From positions 558,001-622,000 of the forward strand of contig NZ_JABWMH010000002.1 of NCBI RefSeq assembly GCF_013371215.1: a DNA stretch of 64,000 bases, read 5' to 3'. Source of the stretch: Parasphingorhabdus flavimaris. GTDB taxonomy: Bacteria; Pseudomonadota; Alphaproteobacteria; Sphingomonadales; Sphingomonadaceae. The position numbers and the translations under genes are program-made. Shown here in pieces: positions 37,887 through 47,683 of the stretch (within the stretch, counting starts at the first letter, position 1; each line of letters begins with the position of its first letter). The notes beneath the pieces were generated by a model, which saw nothing but the letters and a program-made list of their open reading frames with translations, had not been told where the DNA came from and made no database searches.

Positions 37887-39374
37887 ATGACTGAATCAAC
37901 ATATCGTATCCAGGGCGGAACCGGCGAATGGGAGGTCGTGATCGGTCTCGAGGTCCACGCCCAGATCACATCCGAATCGAAGCTCTTTTCCGGGGCTTCC
38001 ACCGAATTTGGCGCGGAGCCGAATACGCAGGTCAGCCTGGTCGACGCGGCCATGCCCGGCATGCTGCCGGTGCTCAACGGCGAATGCGTCCGTCAGGCGG
38101 TGCGCACCGGTCTCGCGATCAACGCCCAGATCAACAAATATTCGCGCTTTGACCGCAAGAATTATTTCTACGCCGATCTGCCGCAGGGCTACCAGATTTC
38201 CCAGCTCTACCATCCGATCGTCGGCGAGGGCGTGATCCAGATTTCGCTCGACGAGAAAGACCCGGATGCCCACGGCAAGGCGATCGGTGTCGAGCGCATC
38301 CATATCGAACAGGACGCCGGCAAGCTGATGCACGACCAGCATCCGACCATGTCCTATGTCGACCTCAACCGCTGCGGCGTCGCGCTGATGGAAATCGTCT
38401 CCAAGCCGGACATGACCTCGCCCAAGGAAGCGGCGGCCTATGTCCGCAAGCTGCGTTCGATCCTGCGCTATGTCGGGTCATGCGACGGCAATATGGAACA
38501 GGGCTCGATGCGCGCCGACGTCAATGTCAGTGTGCGCAAGCCGGGCGGCGAGCTCGGCACCCGCACCGAGACAAAGAATGTCAACTCGATGCGCTTCATC
38601 CAGGCGGTGATCGAATATGAGGCCCAGCGCCAGGTCGATCTGATTGAGGATGGCGGGGTAGTCGTGCAGGAAACCCGTCTGTTCGATCCCGACCGCAACG
38701 AAACCCGGTCGATGCGGTCCAAGGAAGACGCGCACGACTATCGCTATTTCCCCGATCCCGATCTGCTGCCGCTGGAACTGGAAGATGATTTCATCTTCGA
38801 CTGCAAGGCGAGCCTGCCGGAACTGCCGGACGAAAAGCGCGCCCGCTACAAGAATGTTCTGGGTCTCAGCCCCTATAACGCGGCGGTTCTGACGGCCGAG
38901 CATGAAACGGCCCTGTGGTTCGAACAATTGCTCGAAACCACCGACCAGCCAGAAAAAATCGCGAGCAGCGCGGCCAACTGGGTAACCTCGGAACTGTTCG
39001 GCGCGCTCAACCGGCTCGGCGTCGGGATAGAGGATAGTCCGGTCTCCCCGGCGCAGGCCGCTGAATTGCTGGGTCTGGTTGCCGATGGCACGATTTCCGG
39101 CAAGATCGCCAAGCAGGTGTTCGAGATCATGCTCGAAAGTGGCGACGGCGCGAAGAAGATCGTCGAGGAACAGGGGCTCGTCCAGGAATCCGACACCGGT
39201 GCTATCGAGAAAGTCATCGCCGAAGTGATGGCGGCCAATGAAGACAAGGTCGCCCAATATCGCGACGGCAAGGACAAGCTGTTCGGTTTCTTTGTCGGTC
39301 AGACAATGAAGGCGATGCAGGGCAAGGCCAATCCGCAGGTGGTGAATGAACTGCTGAAGAAGATATTAGGTTAA
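37887..39374 (+). CDS. gatB: Asp-tRNA(Asn)/Glu-tRNA(Gln) amidotransferase subunit B
   Basis: A 495-residue kinase/transamidase subunit. It shows [72 protein letters not shown] and the C-terminal YqeY-like tRNA-binding domain ending [21 protein letters not shown] 37887 lies two bases after the gatA stop. A GTG four codons earlier overlaps gatA and is less likely. Confidence 0.97.
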   Translation: MTESTYRIQGGTGEWEVVIGLEVHAQITSESKLFSGASTEFGAEPNTQVSLVDAAMPGMLPVLNGECVRQAVRTGLAINAQINKYSRFDRKNYFYADLPQGYQISQLYHPIVGEGVIQISLDEKDPDAHGKAIGVERIHIEQDAGKLMHDQHPTMSYVDLNRCGVALMEIVSKPDMTSPKEAAAYVRKLRSILRYVGSCDGNMEQGSMRADVNVSVRKPGGELGTRTETKNVNSMRFIQAVIEYEAQRQVDLIEDGGVVVQETRLFDPDRNETRSMRSKEDAHDYRYFPDPDLLPLELEDDFIFDCKASLPELPDEKRARYKNVLGLSPYNAAVLTAEHETALWFEQLLETTDQPEKIASSAANWVTSELFGALNRLGVGIEDSPVSPAQAAELLGLVADGTISGKIAKQVFEIMLESGDGAKKIVEEQGLVQESDTGAIEKVIAEVMAANEDKVAQYRDGKDKLFGFFVGQTMKAMQGKANPQVVNELLKKILG

Positions 39375-39465
39375 ATCCTTCGCAAAGCCCACTTGCCCTT
39401 GGCCCGCCTTTGGGCTAGGCGCGCGGGTCAATCGATCTTCGATAGAGTTTTGACGAACTATCTGT

Positions 39466-39550
39466 GCGGGCGTGGCGGAATTGGTAGACGCGCCAGATTT
39501 AGGTTCTGGTATCTTAGGGTGTGGGGGTTCGAGTCCCTTCGCCCGCACCA
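39466..39550 (+). tRNA. tRNA-Leu (anticodon TAG)
   Basis: An 85-nt class II tRNA. Acceptor arm GCGGGCG/CGCCCGC, anticodon stem CCAGA/TCTGG with loop TTTAGGT (anticodon TAG), a long variable arm (TATCTTAGGGTGTG) and T-arm GGGGTTCGAGTCCCT. The CCA end is encoded. Confidence 0.95.
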
Positions 39551-39607
39551 AAGTTAGTCGCAACATCTATCGAAAAACACCGAATATGAAGGCACCAAAG
39601 GATAGTC

Positions 39608-41152
39608 ATGCAGATTGTTGAAACGCTGAACGAAGGTCTGAAACGGGCCTATGAAATCAAGATAACCGCGAAAGATATCGAGTCGCGGGTCGAAGCCGAG
39701 GTGCAGAAAATGGCGCCGCAGGTGAATATGCCCGGCTTCCGCAAAGGCAAGGTTCCGGCCAATCTTGTGCGCAAGATGCACAATGATGCCCTGATGCAGG
39801 ACGCGCTTTCGAGCACGATCCAGGAAAGCATCGAGAAAACCATGACGGACAACAATCTCCGTCCGGCGATGCAGCCCAATGTCAATCTCGACGAAGGCTA
39901 TGAGCCCGGCAAGGACGCGAACGTCAAGCTGGACCTCGAAATCCTGCCGGACGTCCCGACACCGGATGTCGAGGGCCTCAAGCTCGAACGCCTCCAGGTC
40001 GAAGCGGACAAGAAAACCGTTGATGAAGCCCTGCAGAAATTTGCAGAGAGCCAGAAACAGTTCGAAACCGCAGCCAAATCCTACAAGGCCCAGATCGGCG
40101 ACCAATGCCTGATCGATTTCGAAGGCAAGGTAGACGGCATTCCGTTTGACGGCGGCAAGGGCGAAGGCATGGCGATCGAACTCGGCTCGGGCCGTTTGAT
40201 CCCCGGCTTCGAAGACCAGCTGGTCGGCAAGAAAGCCAATGACGAAGTGCTCGTCAAGGTGACCTTCCCTGACGATTATAATGTCGAGGACCTGAAGGGC
40301 AAGGACGCGACATTCGATGTTGTCATCGGCGAAGTCCAGAAACCGAAGGCTGCCAAGGCCGACGACGAAATGGCCAAGTCCATGGGTCTCGAAGGCATCG
40401 ATCAGCTGACGGAACTGCTCAAGGGGCAGATCGAGCAGGAACTGAACGGCCTGACCCGCACCCACATGAAGCGCAAGCTGCTCGACCAGCTCGCCGCCAG
40501 CCACGATTTCGAAGTGCCACCGGGCATGGTCGAAGCCGAGTTCAGCCAGATCTGGCAGCAGCTCGAGCAGGAAGCCGCTCAGGAAGAAGATCCGGAAGCC
40601 GCCCGCAAGGAAATGGAAGACGAGAAGGACGAATATCGCGATATCGCGGTCCGTCGTGTCCGTCTCGGATTGCTGCTCTCGGAAATCGGCCAGGCCAATG
40701 GCGTTGAAGTCAGCCAGCAGGAAATGGGCATGCTGATCCAGCAGGCAGCCCAGCAATATCGTCCGGAAGACCGTGATCGCTTCGTCCAGTATATCCAGCA
40801 GGACCAGATGGCTGCAGCCCAGCTTCGTGCACCGATGTACGAAGACAAGGTTGTCGACTTCCTGTTTGACAAGGCGGAAGTAACCGACCGCAAGGTAACG
40901 CGCGACGAGCTGGAAGCAGCGATCGAGGCCGAAGACGAGGCCGAAGCCAAGCCAGCTGCCAAGAAAAAGGCGCCGGCGAAGAAAGCCGCTGCGAAAAAAC
41001 CTGCTGCAGAGAAGAAGCCTGCCGCAGAAAAAGCGCCAGCCAAGAAGGCCGCAGCAAAGAAGGCTCCGGCCAAGGCTGCAGCCGAAAAGGCGCCAGCCAA
41101 AAAGCCAGCGGCCAAGAAGCCTGCTGCGAAAAAGGCACCTGCCAAAAAGTAA
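39608..41152 (+). CDS. tig: Trigger factor with Lys/Ala-rich C-terminal tail
   Basis: A 514-residue ribosome-associated chaperone and prolyl isomerase. The ribosome-binding domain contains the signature GFRKGKVPANLVRKM. The FKBP domain begins near GDQCLIDFEGKVDG and includes GSGRLIPGFEDQLVGKKAND. The helical arms fill about 260-440. After about residue 445 there is a tail of nearly 70 residues of the pattern AKKAPAKKAAAKKPAA, resembling histone H1-like C-termini. Standard trigger factor has about 430 residues, so the tail is additional and strongly basic. It lies downstream of tRNA-Leu and is terminated at 41178-41209. Confidence 0.96.
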   Translation: MQIVETLNEGLKRAYEIKITAKDIESRVEAEVQKMAPQVNMPGFRKGKVPANLVRKMHNDALMQDALSSTIQESIEKTMTDNNLRPAMQPNVNLDEGYEPGKDANVKLDLEILPDVPTPDVEGLKLERLQVEADKKTVDEALQKFAESQKQFETAAKSYKAQIGDQCLIDFEGKVDGIPFDGGKGEGMAIELGSGRLIPGFEDQLVGKKANDEVLVKVTFPDDYNVEDLKGKDATFDVVIGEVQKPKAAKADDEMAKSMGLEGIDQLTELLKGQIEQELNGLTRTHMKRKLLDQLAASHDFEVPPGMVEAEFSQIWQQLEQEAAQEEDPEAARKEMEDEKDEYRDIAVRRVRLGLLLSEIGQANGVEVSQQEMGMLIQQAAQQYRPEDRDRFVQYIQQDQMAAAQLRAPMYEDKVVDFLFDKAEVTDRKVTRDELEAAIEAEDEAEAKPAAKKKAPAKKAAAKKPAAEKKPAAEKAPAKKAAAKKAPAKAAAEKAPAKKPAAKKPAAKKAPAKK

Positions 41153-41170
41153 CGGATTTGGTTTGAGTTT

Positions 41171-41209
41171 AAAAAAAGCCGGGCAGGGCGAACCTGTCCG
41201 GCTTTTTTT
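41171..41209. terminator. Bidirectional terminator between tig and clpP paralog
   Basis: GCCGGGCAGG and CCTGTCCGGC pair (one G-U) around GCGAA at 41178-41202, with AAAAAAA on the left and TTTTTTT on the right. It serves tig on the plus strand and the ClpP paralog on the minus strand. Confidence 0.9.
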
Positions 41210-41260
41210 ATGCGCTGGTTACTGCCAGCTTCCGTCTGCGCCTTGCGGCGTTATCCGGCC

Positions 41261-41884
41261 TCAGATCGTGACTTCACTCGCCTTGTCGATCACCGTGCCG
41301 AGAATGCCATATTCCTTGGCCTCTTCGGTGCTCATCCAGTAATCGCGATCAATATCCTTGCGGATGCGTTCGACATCCTGGCCGGTTTCTTCCGCGATAA
41401 TCTGCGCAAGCCGTTCGCGCATCTTCACGATTTCCTGCGCCTGGATTGCAATGTCCGACGCCTTGCCACCGGCGCCACCGGATGGCTGATGGATCAGGAA
41501 CCGCGTATTGGGCAGGCAGAAACGACGCTCCTTGGGAACACCGAGGAAAATATGGGTGCCGGCGCTGGCTACCCAGCCGGTTCCGATCATCGCGACCGGC
41601 GAGCTGATATAGCGGACCAGATCGTGGATCGTGTCGCCCGATTCGACATGGCCGCCGGGGGAATTCAGGAAAATGCGGATGGGGTCATGATTGACATGGT
41701 CGAGATAGAGGAGCTGCGTCGCTACGCGTTCGGCCAGTTTCTGGTCAATGCCGCCGAAAATCATGATCGTGCGCGCTTCCAGAAATTTTGTCATCATGGC
41801 ACCCGGCAGGCCGCCGGACTTGTTCTCGTCGTCATTGTCCTCATTGTTGAATGAGGGAAAGATTGGGCTGTTATTGGTTATCAT
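41261..41884 (-). CDS. clpP2: ClpP-family serine protease paralog
   Basis: A 207-residue ClpP homolog, divergent from the canonical clpP. The catalytic Ser is in VASAGTHIFLG (canonical form AASMGS), the His in RFLIHQPSGGAGG and the Asp in DRDYWMSTEEA, so the triad is complete. Other family motifs: IRIFLNSPGGHVESGDTIHDLVRYI. The N-terminus MITNNSPIFPSFNNEDNDDENKSGG is longer and more acidic than in ClpP1, and lacks its usual loop. GGAG six bases before ATG 41884 sets the start. It may form mixed or alternative rings with ClpP1. That is inference. Confidence 0.9.
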   Translation of the reverse strand: MITNNSPIFPSFNNEDNDDENKSGGLPGAMMTKFLEARTIMIFGGIDQKLAERVATQLLYLDHVNHDPIRIFLNSPGGHVESGDTIHDLVRYISSPVAMIGTGWVASAGTHIFLGVPKERRFCLPNTRFLIHQPSGGAGGKASDIAIQAQEIVKMRERLAQIIAEETGQDVERIRKDIDRDYWMSTEEAKEYGILGTVIDKASEVTI

Positions 41885-42044
41885 TCTGGACTCCGCTAAT
41901 AAATTTCGAGAAGCGCCGATCACGGAACGATCAGCGTTGCCTTGGAGAACATGTAGGGATAGCGTAGATGGTGCGCAATGATCGTCGTATCGGGGAGGTG
42001 TTTTTTCCGGATTGCAATCATTAGCAGCGAACATCGTTAAAGCC

Positions 42045-42073
42045 CTTGAACAATCCAGCTATAATCCCGATGT
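42045..42073 (+). promoter_or_regulatory. Sigma-32 (RpoH) type promoter of clpP
   Basis: CTTGAA (42045-42050), a 15-base spacer and CCCGATGT (42066-42073) match the heat-shock consensus CTTGAA / CCCCATNT with one mismatch in the -10. It lies 33 bases before the clpP ATG. rpoH itself is at 45724-46635. Confidence 0.65.
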
Positions 42074-42106
42074 AGTGCCGAAGCCAAAAACAGGACGATT
42101 TACAAG

Positions 42107-42730
42107 ATGCATGATCCGATTACAGACGCTCTAATCCCGATGGTTGTCGAACAGTCCAACCGCGGCGAGCGCAGTTTCGATATTTTTTCCCGGCTGCTGC
42201 GCGAACGCATCGTTTTCGTCACCGGTCCGGTCGAGGACGGAATGGCGTCGATTATCACGGCGCAGCTGCTTTTCCTGGAGTCGGAGAATCCCAAGAAGGA
42301 TATCTATCTCTACATCAACTCGCCGGGCGGCGTCGTGACTGCCGGCATGGCGATCCACGATACCATGCAGTATATCCGCCCCCGCGTCGGTACGGTTTGC
42401 GTCGGGCAAGCGGCCTCTATGGGCAGCTTCCTGCTCGCAGCCGGTGAGCCCGGCATGCGGATGGCAACGACAAACGCCCGTATCATGGTGCATCAGCCTT
42501 CAGGCGGCGCCCAGGGCATGGCATCGGATATCGAAATCCAGGCCAAGGAAATTCTCCGCATCCGCTCCAGCATGAACAATCTCTATGCCAAATATACAGG
42601 CAAGCCCGTGGAAGAGATCGAAAAGGCGATGGATCGCGATACGTTCCTCGAGGCGGACGAAGCCAAGGCGTTCGGGATTGTCGACGAAGTCTACGACAAG
42701 CGTCCGGTGCCCTCAGAAGATGCTAAATAA
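42107..42730 (+). CDS. clpP: ATP-dependent Clp protease proteolytic subunit
   Basis: A 207-residue canonical ClpP. Catalytic Ser in [14 protein letters not shown], His in [13 protein letters not shown] and Asp in [31 protein letters not shown] and [20 protein letters not shown] are the ring-contact segments. It forms the barrel fed by ClpX, encoded 138 bases downstream. A sigma-32 type promoter precedes it. Confidence 0.97.
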   Translation: MHDPITDALIPMVVEQSNRGERSFDIFSRLLRERIVFVTGPVEDGMASIITAQLLFLESENPKKDIYLYINSPGGVVTAGMAIHDTMQYIRPRVGTVCVGQAASMGSFLLAAGEPGMRMATTNARIMVHQPSGGAQGMASDIEIQAKEILRIRSSMNNLYAKYTGKPVEEIEKAMDRDTFLEADEAKAFGIVDEVYDKRPVPSEDAK

Positions 42731-42868
42731 GCGGTTAGCGCCGCTCTAAACGAAATTTAAGCACTATTTGATAGACTTGGCTTTGCGCCAGGAAAACCGT
42801 AAAAATAGCGGTGGCAATTTGGAATTTGACGGCTAGATTACAAGACTATCCGGTTTAAAGGACTTTTT

Positions 42869-44140
42869 ATGACGAAATTGACGGGATCTGATTCGAAGAG
42901 CACGCTTTACTGCTCCTTCTGCGGCAAATCCCAGCATGAAGTCCGCAAGCTGATTGCGGGCCCCACGGTTTTCATCTGCGATGAATGCGTAGAATTATGC
43001 AATGACATCATCCGCGAGGAAACCAAGGGCACCGTAACCGGACGCAAGGACGGCGAAGTTCCGACGCCGCAGGAAATCTGCGACGTGCTGAACGATTATG
43101 TCATCGGGCAGAAACGCGCGAAACGCGTCCTGTCGGTCGCTGTCCATAATCATTATAAACGCCTCAACCACGCCGCCAAATCCGGCGATATCGAACTGGC
43201 GAAATCCAACATCCTGCTGGTCGGCCCTACCGGTTGCGGCAAGACCTTGTTGGCGCAGACGCTGGCGAAGACATTCGACGTGCCCTTCACCATGGCCGAT
43301 GCGACGACATTGACCGAAGCCGGCTATGTCGGTGAAGACGTCGAGAACATCATTCTCAAGCTGCTCCAGGCGTCCGACTATAATGTCGAGAAGGCCCAGC
43401 GCGGCATCGTTTATATCGACGAAATCGACAAGATCAGCCGCAAGGCGGAAAATCCTTCGATCACCCGCGATGTGTCGGGTGAAGGCGTTCAGCAGGCCTT
43501 GCTGAAGTTGATGGAAGGCACGACCGCCAGCGTTCCACCGCAAGGCGGCCGCAAGCATCCACAGCAGGAATTCCTGCAGGTTGATACCACGAATATCCTG
43601 TTCATCTGCGGCGGCGCCTTTGCTGGTCTGGAAAAGATCATCGGTGACCGTCTTGAAGGAAAATCGATTGGTTTCGGCGCGCATGTCGCTGCTCCCGAAG
43701 AACGCCGGGTTGGCGAATTGCTGGCCCAGGGCGAGCCCGAGGATCTGTTGAAATTCGGTCTTATTCCCGAGTTTGTCGGTCGTTTGCCAGTGATCGCGAC
43801 ACTAGAGGATCTGGACGTCGATGCCCTGGTGACGATTCTCCAGGAACCGAAAAACGCGCTGGTGAAACAATATCGCAAATTGTTCGAACTGGAAGATGTC
43901 GGTTTGACCTTCACCGACGACGCACTGGTAGCCGTCGCCAACAAGGCGATCGAACGGAAAACCGGTGCTCGCGGCTTGCGCTCCATCGTTGAGAATATTC
44001 TGCTCGACACGATGTTCGATCTGCCCGATTTCGAAGGCGTGGACGAGATCGTGATCGACAAGGATGTCGTCGCCGGCACCAAAGATCCGGTGAAGGTAAT
44101 CGCGAAAAGCAGCAAGGCGAAGAAGGAAGACGCGGCTTAA
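42869..44140 (+). CDS. clpX: ATP-dependent Clp protease ATP-binding subunit ClpX
   Basis: A 423-residue AAA+ unfoldase. The N-terminal zinc domain has CSFCGKS and CDECVELC. Walker A is [17 protein letters not shown], Walker [11 protein letters not shown], the ClpP-binding loop lies near [11 protein letters not shown], sensor 1 is [13 protein letters not shown] and the C-terminal [17 protein letters not shown] is sensor 2. It delivers ssrA-tagged and regulatory substrates (CtrA in Caulobacter) to ClpP. AAAGGAC precedes the ATG. Confidence 0.98.
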   Translation: MTKLTGSDSKSTLYCSFCGKSQHEVRKLIAGPTVFICDECVELCNDIIREETKGTVTGRKDGEVPTPQEICDVLNDYVIGQKRAKRVLSVAVHNHYKRLNHAAKSGDIELAKSNILLVGPTGCGKTLLAQTLAKTFDVPFTMADATTLTEAGYVGEDVENIILKLLQASDYNVEKAQRGIVYIDEIDKISRKAENPSITRDVSGEGVQQALLKLMEGTTASVPPQGGRKHPQQEFLQVDTTNILFICGGAFAGLEKIIGDRLEGKSIGFGAHVAAPEERRVGELLAQGEPEDLLKFGLIPEFVGRLPVIATLEDLDVDALVTILQEPKNALVKQYRKLFELEDVGLTFTDDALVAVANKAIERKTGARGLRSIVENILLDTMFDLPDFEGVDEIVIDKDVVAGTKDPVKVIAKSSKAKKEDAA

Positions 44141-44145
44141 GTTCG

Positions 44146-44898
44146 CTAAACTTTTACCGCGGCGTTTCCTCCATCGGCCCACAGCGTCGAGCCGGACACA
44201 AAGCTGGACAGGTTGCTTAACAAGAACAAAGCGGCCTGAGCGATTTCATCGGGATTTGCGAGGCGCTTCATCGCGTGCAAGCTGGCCGCCCATTCTCTGT
44301 TGTCCGCATTTCCGGCCATTTTGGTGTGAGTTCCGCCGGGTATAAGGGCGGTTGATCGAATACCCTGGGTAGCATAATCGGCGGTAATTGATCGAACCAA
44401 GCCGAGAAGGCCTGACTTCGCCGTCGCATAGGCCCCCATCGTTGGGAGGCCTGTACTGACTCCGACAAAGCTACCTGTAAAGACAATCGAACCACCGCCG
44501 GATTCAATCATTGCTGGGATCTGGTTTTTGGCGGCAAGAAAAGCCCCGGTCAAATTGGTTGTCAGAACATTTTGGAATGTCTCGAGGCTGATCTCCGCCA
44601 GGGGCGATGTTGCACCGACGGTTCCGGCATTGTTGAACGCACCATCCAGTCGACCGAAGCTCTTCATTGCCCGGTCAACCGAATGTTCGTGGGTTTGTGG
44701 ATCGCAAATGTCACCTGCACAAATGATCGCTTGTCCGCCATCATCGGTTACTTTTGCGGCCGTTTCTTGCAAGCCTGTCTCGTCGCGAGCAACCAAAACC
44801 AGATTTGCGCCTTGTTTTGCGAAGATCTCTGCAGCTGCGGCGCCTATCCCCGAACTGGCTCCGGAGATGATGATCGAGTGGTTCAATAACAAAGTCAT
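44146..44898 (-). CDS. Short-chain dehydrogenase/reductase, unknown substrate
   Basis: A 250-residue classical SDR. It has the cofactor loop ISGASSGIGAAAAEIF, NNAGTVG, the catalytic Ser in IVFTGSFVGVSTG and YxxxK in AYATAKSGLLGLV, and ends with LFLLSNLSSFVSGSTLWADGG. An Asp-free acceptor region after strand 2 (LVLVARDE) is compatible with NADP. AGGAGG precedes the ATG. It converges on clpX with only five bases between stops. No neighbour hints at the substrate. Confidence 0.9.
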   Translation of the reverse strand: MTLLLNHSIIISGASSGIGAAAAEIFAKQGANLVLVARDETGLQETAAKVTDDGGQAIICAGDICDPQTHEHSVDRAMKSFGRLDGAFNNAGTVGATSPLAEISLETFQNVLTTNLTGAFLAAKNQIPAMIESGGGSIVFTGSFVGVSTGLPTMGAYATAKSGLLGLVRSITADYATQGIRSTALIPGGTHTKMAGNADNREWAASLHAMKRLANPDEIAQAALFLLSNLSSFVSGSTLWADGGNAAVKV

Positions 44899-44972
44899 GT
44901 TGGCCTCCTATTACAAGCGTCGGATAGCCATGCCGGGATCGAGTTTCTTCCCGAATCTTGCGCTCAAACAAT

Positions 44973-45638
44973 TTAATTATAAATACAGCTGTCCAGCTTC
45001 TCGTTCTGCACCACATTGATCCGGGCTGCGATTATATTGCCATAGCGGCGGGTAAAGCCGCTGGCGCCGTTGACAGCGCGCTTCTTGGGCAAGGGCAGAG
45101 CAGCAGCAATGCGGGCGGCCTCGATGCGGGTAAGATCTTTGACGTCTTTCTTGAAATAGCGCTGGGCACCCGCCTGCACGCCATAGGTCCCGATCCCGGT
45201 CTCCGCCAGATTGAGATAGACCTCCATGATCCGTTTCTTGCTCCAGATCGTCTCTATCAAAAAGGTAAAATAGGCCTCCAGCCCCTTGCGGAAAAATCCG
45301 CCGCCCTGCCAGAGAAAGGCATTTTTGGCGGTCTGCTGGGATATGGTGGATCCACCTCTTATCCTGCCGCCCTGGGCATTGCGTTTGATCGCTTTCTGAA
45401 TGGCCTCGGTGTCAAATCCGTCATGGCTGCAGAACTTGCCATCCTCGGCAGCGATAACCGCGCGCACCATGTTGGGGGAAATGTCGCTGAAGCTGGTCCA
45501 GTCCTTGGTGATGCCATTTTTATCCATGATCATCGTCGCCGTGACCGGGGGCGGGACGATGGCATAAATCCCGACCCACGCCAGTGTGATCAGAACGAAA
45601 TATACCATCAATTTGAAAAGGAATTTAATCGGCCGCAT
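44973..45638 (-). CDS. mtgA: Monofunctional peptidoglycan transglycosylase
   Basis: A 221-residue GT51 enzyme polymerising lipid II. One N-terminal membrane helix (FLFKLMVYFVLITLAWVGIYAIV) anchors it. The catalytic Glu is in VIAAEDGKFCSHDGFD, and IRGGSTISQQTAKNAFLW, RKGLEAYFTFLIETIWSKKRIMEVYLNLAETG and YGVQAGAQRYF are the further GT51 motifs. No transpeptidase domain follows, which defines MtgA. Confidence 0.95.
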   Translation of the reverse strand: MRPIKFLFKLMVYFVLITLAWVGIYAIVPPPVTATMIMDKNGITKDWTSFSDISPNMVRAVIAAEDGKFCSHDGFDTEAIQKAIKRNAQGGRIRGGSTISQQTAKNAFLWQGGGFFRKGLEAYFTFLIETIWSKKRIMEVYLNLAETGIGTYGVQAGAQRYFKKDVKDLTRIEAARIAAALPLPKKRAVNGASGFTRRYGNIIAARINVVQNEKLDSCIYN

Positions 45639-45656
45639 CGCCGCAATCTAAATGCA

Positions 45657-45689
45657 AAACGCCCCGAAAACAAATCATGTTTCGGGGCG
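45657..45689 (-). terminator. Intrinsic terminator of rpoH
   Basis: CGCCCCGAAA (45660-45669) and TTTCGGGGCG (45680-45689) form a perfect 10-bp stem, followed on the minus strand by TTTTG. Confidence 0.85.
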
Positions 45690-45723
45690 TCATGCGATTT
45701 GGTTCTGCAATCTTGGCAGAGTG

Positions 45724-46635
45724 TCAGGCCGCTGTGAGCAGCTTTTTCTCTCCGGCAATGCGAAGCATCGCTTTTTGCAGCTTCTCGAACGCCCGCACCT
45801 CGATCTGGCGGATGCGTTCGCGACTGACTTCATAGACCTTGCTCAGGTCCTCGAGCGTCTTGGGATCTTCCGACAAGCGGCGTTCGGCCAGGATATGCTG
45901 TTCGCGTTCGTTCAGCGAACCCATTGCCTCGGTCAGCATCTCGTGGCGGAAGTCGGCTTCCTGAGAGGCGGCAATCGCCTCATCGTGCAGCGGGCCGTCA
46001 TCTTCGAGAATGTCCTGCCACTGGCCGCTATCGCCTTCTTCGGACGAAAGCGAGACGTTCAGCGATGCATCGCCGCCCATCGACATGCGGCGGTTCATAT
46101 TGACCACTTCATGTTCGGCGACGCCGAGGTCGGTGGAAATCTTCTGCACGTCTTCTGGCGAGAGATCCCCGTCCTCGAACGCGTCGAGATTATTCTTCAT
46201 CCGGCGCAGGTTGAAGAAAAGCTTCTTCTGCGCGGCGGTGGTCCCCATTTTGACGAGGCTCCAGCTGCGCAGCACATATTCCTGGATCGACGCGCGAATC
46301 CACCACATCGCGTATGTCGCGAGGCGGAAGCCGCGTTCAGGTTCGAATTTCTTGACGCCTTGCATCAGGCCGACATTGCCTTCGGAAATCAGGTCCGAAA
46401 CAGGCAGGCCATAGCCGCGGAAACCCATCGCGATCTTGGCGACGAGCCGGAGATGCGACGTAACCAGCTGGGCCGCTGCTTCCTGATCCTTGTGTTCAGA
46501 ATAGCGTTTCGCCAGCATATATTCTTGTTCTGGGGTCAATAACGGAAATTTACGAACTTCCGAGAGATACCGGTTCAGGCTCGCGTCCCCCCCTAAGGCA
46601 GGGATTTTTGCCGGAACATTGCTACCATTAGCCAT
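45724..46635 (-). CDS. rpoH: RNA polymerase sigma factor RpoH (sigma-32)
   Basis: A 303-residue heat-shock sigma factor. Region 2 reads HLRLVAKIAMGFRGYGLPVSDLISEGNVGLMQGVKKFEPERGFRLATYAMWWIRASIQEY in segments. The RpoH box QKKLFFNLRRMK, which distinguishes RpoH from housekeeping sigmas, is present. Region 4.2 is LEDLSKVYEVSRERIRQIEVRAFEKL. The length matches alphaproteobacterial RpoH. It probably controls clpP upstream in this window. Confidence 0.97.
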   Translation of the reverse strand: MANGSNVPAKIPALGGDASLNRYLSEVRKFPLLTPEQEYMLAKRYSEHKDQEAAAQLVTSHLRLVAKIAMGFRGYGLPVSDLISEGNVGLMQGVKKFEPERGFRLATYAMWWIRASIQEYVLRSWSLVKMGTTAAQKKLFFNLRRMKNNLDAFEDGDLSPEDVQKISTDLGVAEHEVVNMNRRMSMGGDASLNVSLSSEEGDSGQWQDILEDDGPLHDEAIAASQEADFRHEMLTEAMGSLNEREQHILAERRLSEDPKTLEDLSKVYEVSRERIRQIEVRAFEKLQKAMLRIAGEKKLLTAA

Positions 46636-46711
46636 TTTAGTTCCTTCTTATGTTATGCCGCCGGGCCTCATTAAGCACCCTTTGGTCAAATGCTGATATA
46701 AGGTGTATTCC

Positions 46712-47683
46712 TTATACGCGCAACTTCATGAATAGTTCCTGCATATCGTCCGGGAAATCGATAGAAAACATCAATTTTTCGTCCGTTATCGGGTGAACAA
46801 ATCCAAGACTAGCAGCATGTAGCGCCTGACGTCCAAATTGAATATCTTTTCGCCGGGAAAGCAAAGATTTTCGACGAGTGCCATAGAGCGGATCACCAAT
46901 CAAACTATGCCCGATATGGGTCATGTGGACCCGGACCTGATGGGTGCGGCCTGTTTCCAGCGTACATTCCACCAGAGCGGCCCCGTCAAGCATCTCCTTG
47001 ACCGTATAATGAGTCATCGCCAGCTTGCCGCGGTCATCGCCGACAACCGCCATCTTCTTGCGATTGACATTGCTCCGGCCGATACTGCCCTCGATCGTCG
47101 CCGAAGCCGGATTGGGCCTGCCGTTGACGATTGCCAGATAGCGACGCTCGATATCATGTTTGGCGAACAGGGCGCTGAGACCCTGGTGCGCGGCGTCGGT
47201 CTTGGCCGCGACCATCAGTCCCGAAGTATCCTTGTCGATCCGGTGGACAATCCCGGGCCGGGAAACCCCGCCAATGCCTGACAACTGGCCCCGGCAATGG
47301 TGGAGCAGCGCATTGACCAGCGTCCCATCCGCATGGCCGGCTGCGGGATGGACGACCAGTCCTGCCGGTTTATTGATTATGATCAGATGTGTGTCTTCGA
47401 AAACCACGTCGAGCGGGATATCCTGCGCCAGCGCAGGCCCGGCAATCGGCTCGGGGATATTCAGCTCAAAAGCCTTGCCGTTCAGCTTCTTGGCCGACGG
47501 ATCGGTGAATTTAACCCCGTCGATCAGCAGGTTTCCGCTCGAAATCAGCGCTTTGACCCGTTCGCGCGAGAGCCCCTCTACCGCTTCTGTCAAAGCCGCA
47601 TCGAGACGCTGTTTCTTTTGAGAATCCGGTAATGTTCCGGATATTGTGGATTGCCCCTCGTTCATCGCGTAGATGTGGGCCAT
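46712..47683 (-). CDS. rluD: 23S rRNA pseudouridine synthase, RluD family
   Basis: A 323-residue enzyme. The N-terminal S4 RNA-binding domain is LSRERVKALISSGNLLIDG. The catalytic Asp is in IVHRIDKDTSGLMVAAKT. LVNALLHHCRGQLSG, GRTHQVRVHMTHIGHSLIGDPLYG and ALHAASLGFVHP are the RluA/RluD signatures. The start is uncertain: ATG 47683 overlaps the start codon of the divergent peptidase gene in a shared CATG, while ATG 47665 would leave a 16-base gap. Confidence 0.92.
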   Translation of the reverse strand: MAHIYAMNEGQSTISGTLPDSQKKQRLDAALTEAVEGLSRERVKALISSGNLLIDGVKFTDPSAKKLNGKAFELNIPEPIAGPALAQDIPLDVVFEDTHLIIINKPAGLVVHPAAGHADGTLVNALLHHCRGQLSGIGGVSRPGIVHRIDKDTSGLMVAAKTDAAHQGLSALFAKHDIERRYLAIVNGRPNPASATIEGSIGRSNVNRKKMAVVGDDRGKLAMTHYTVKEMLDGAALVECTLETGRTHQVRVHMTHIGHSLIGDPLYGTRRKSLLSRRKDIQFGRQALHAASLGFVHPITDEKLMFSIDFPDDMQELFMKLRV

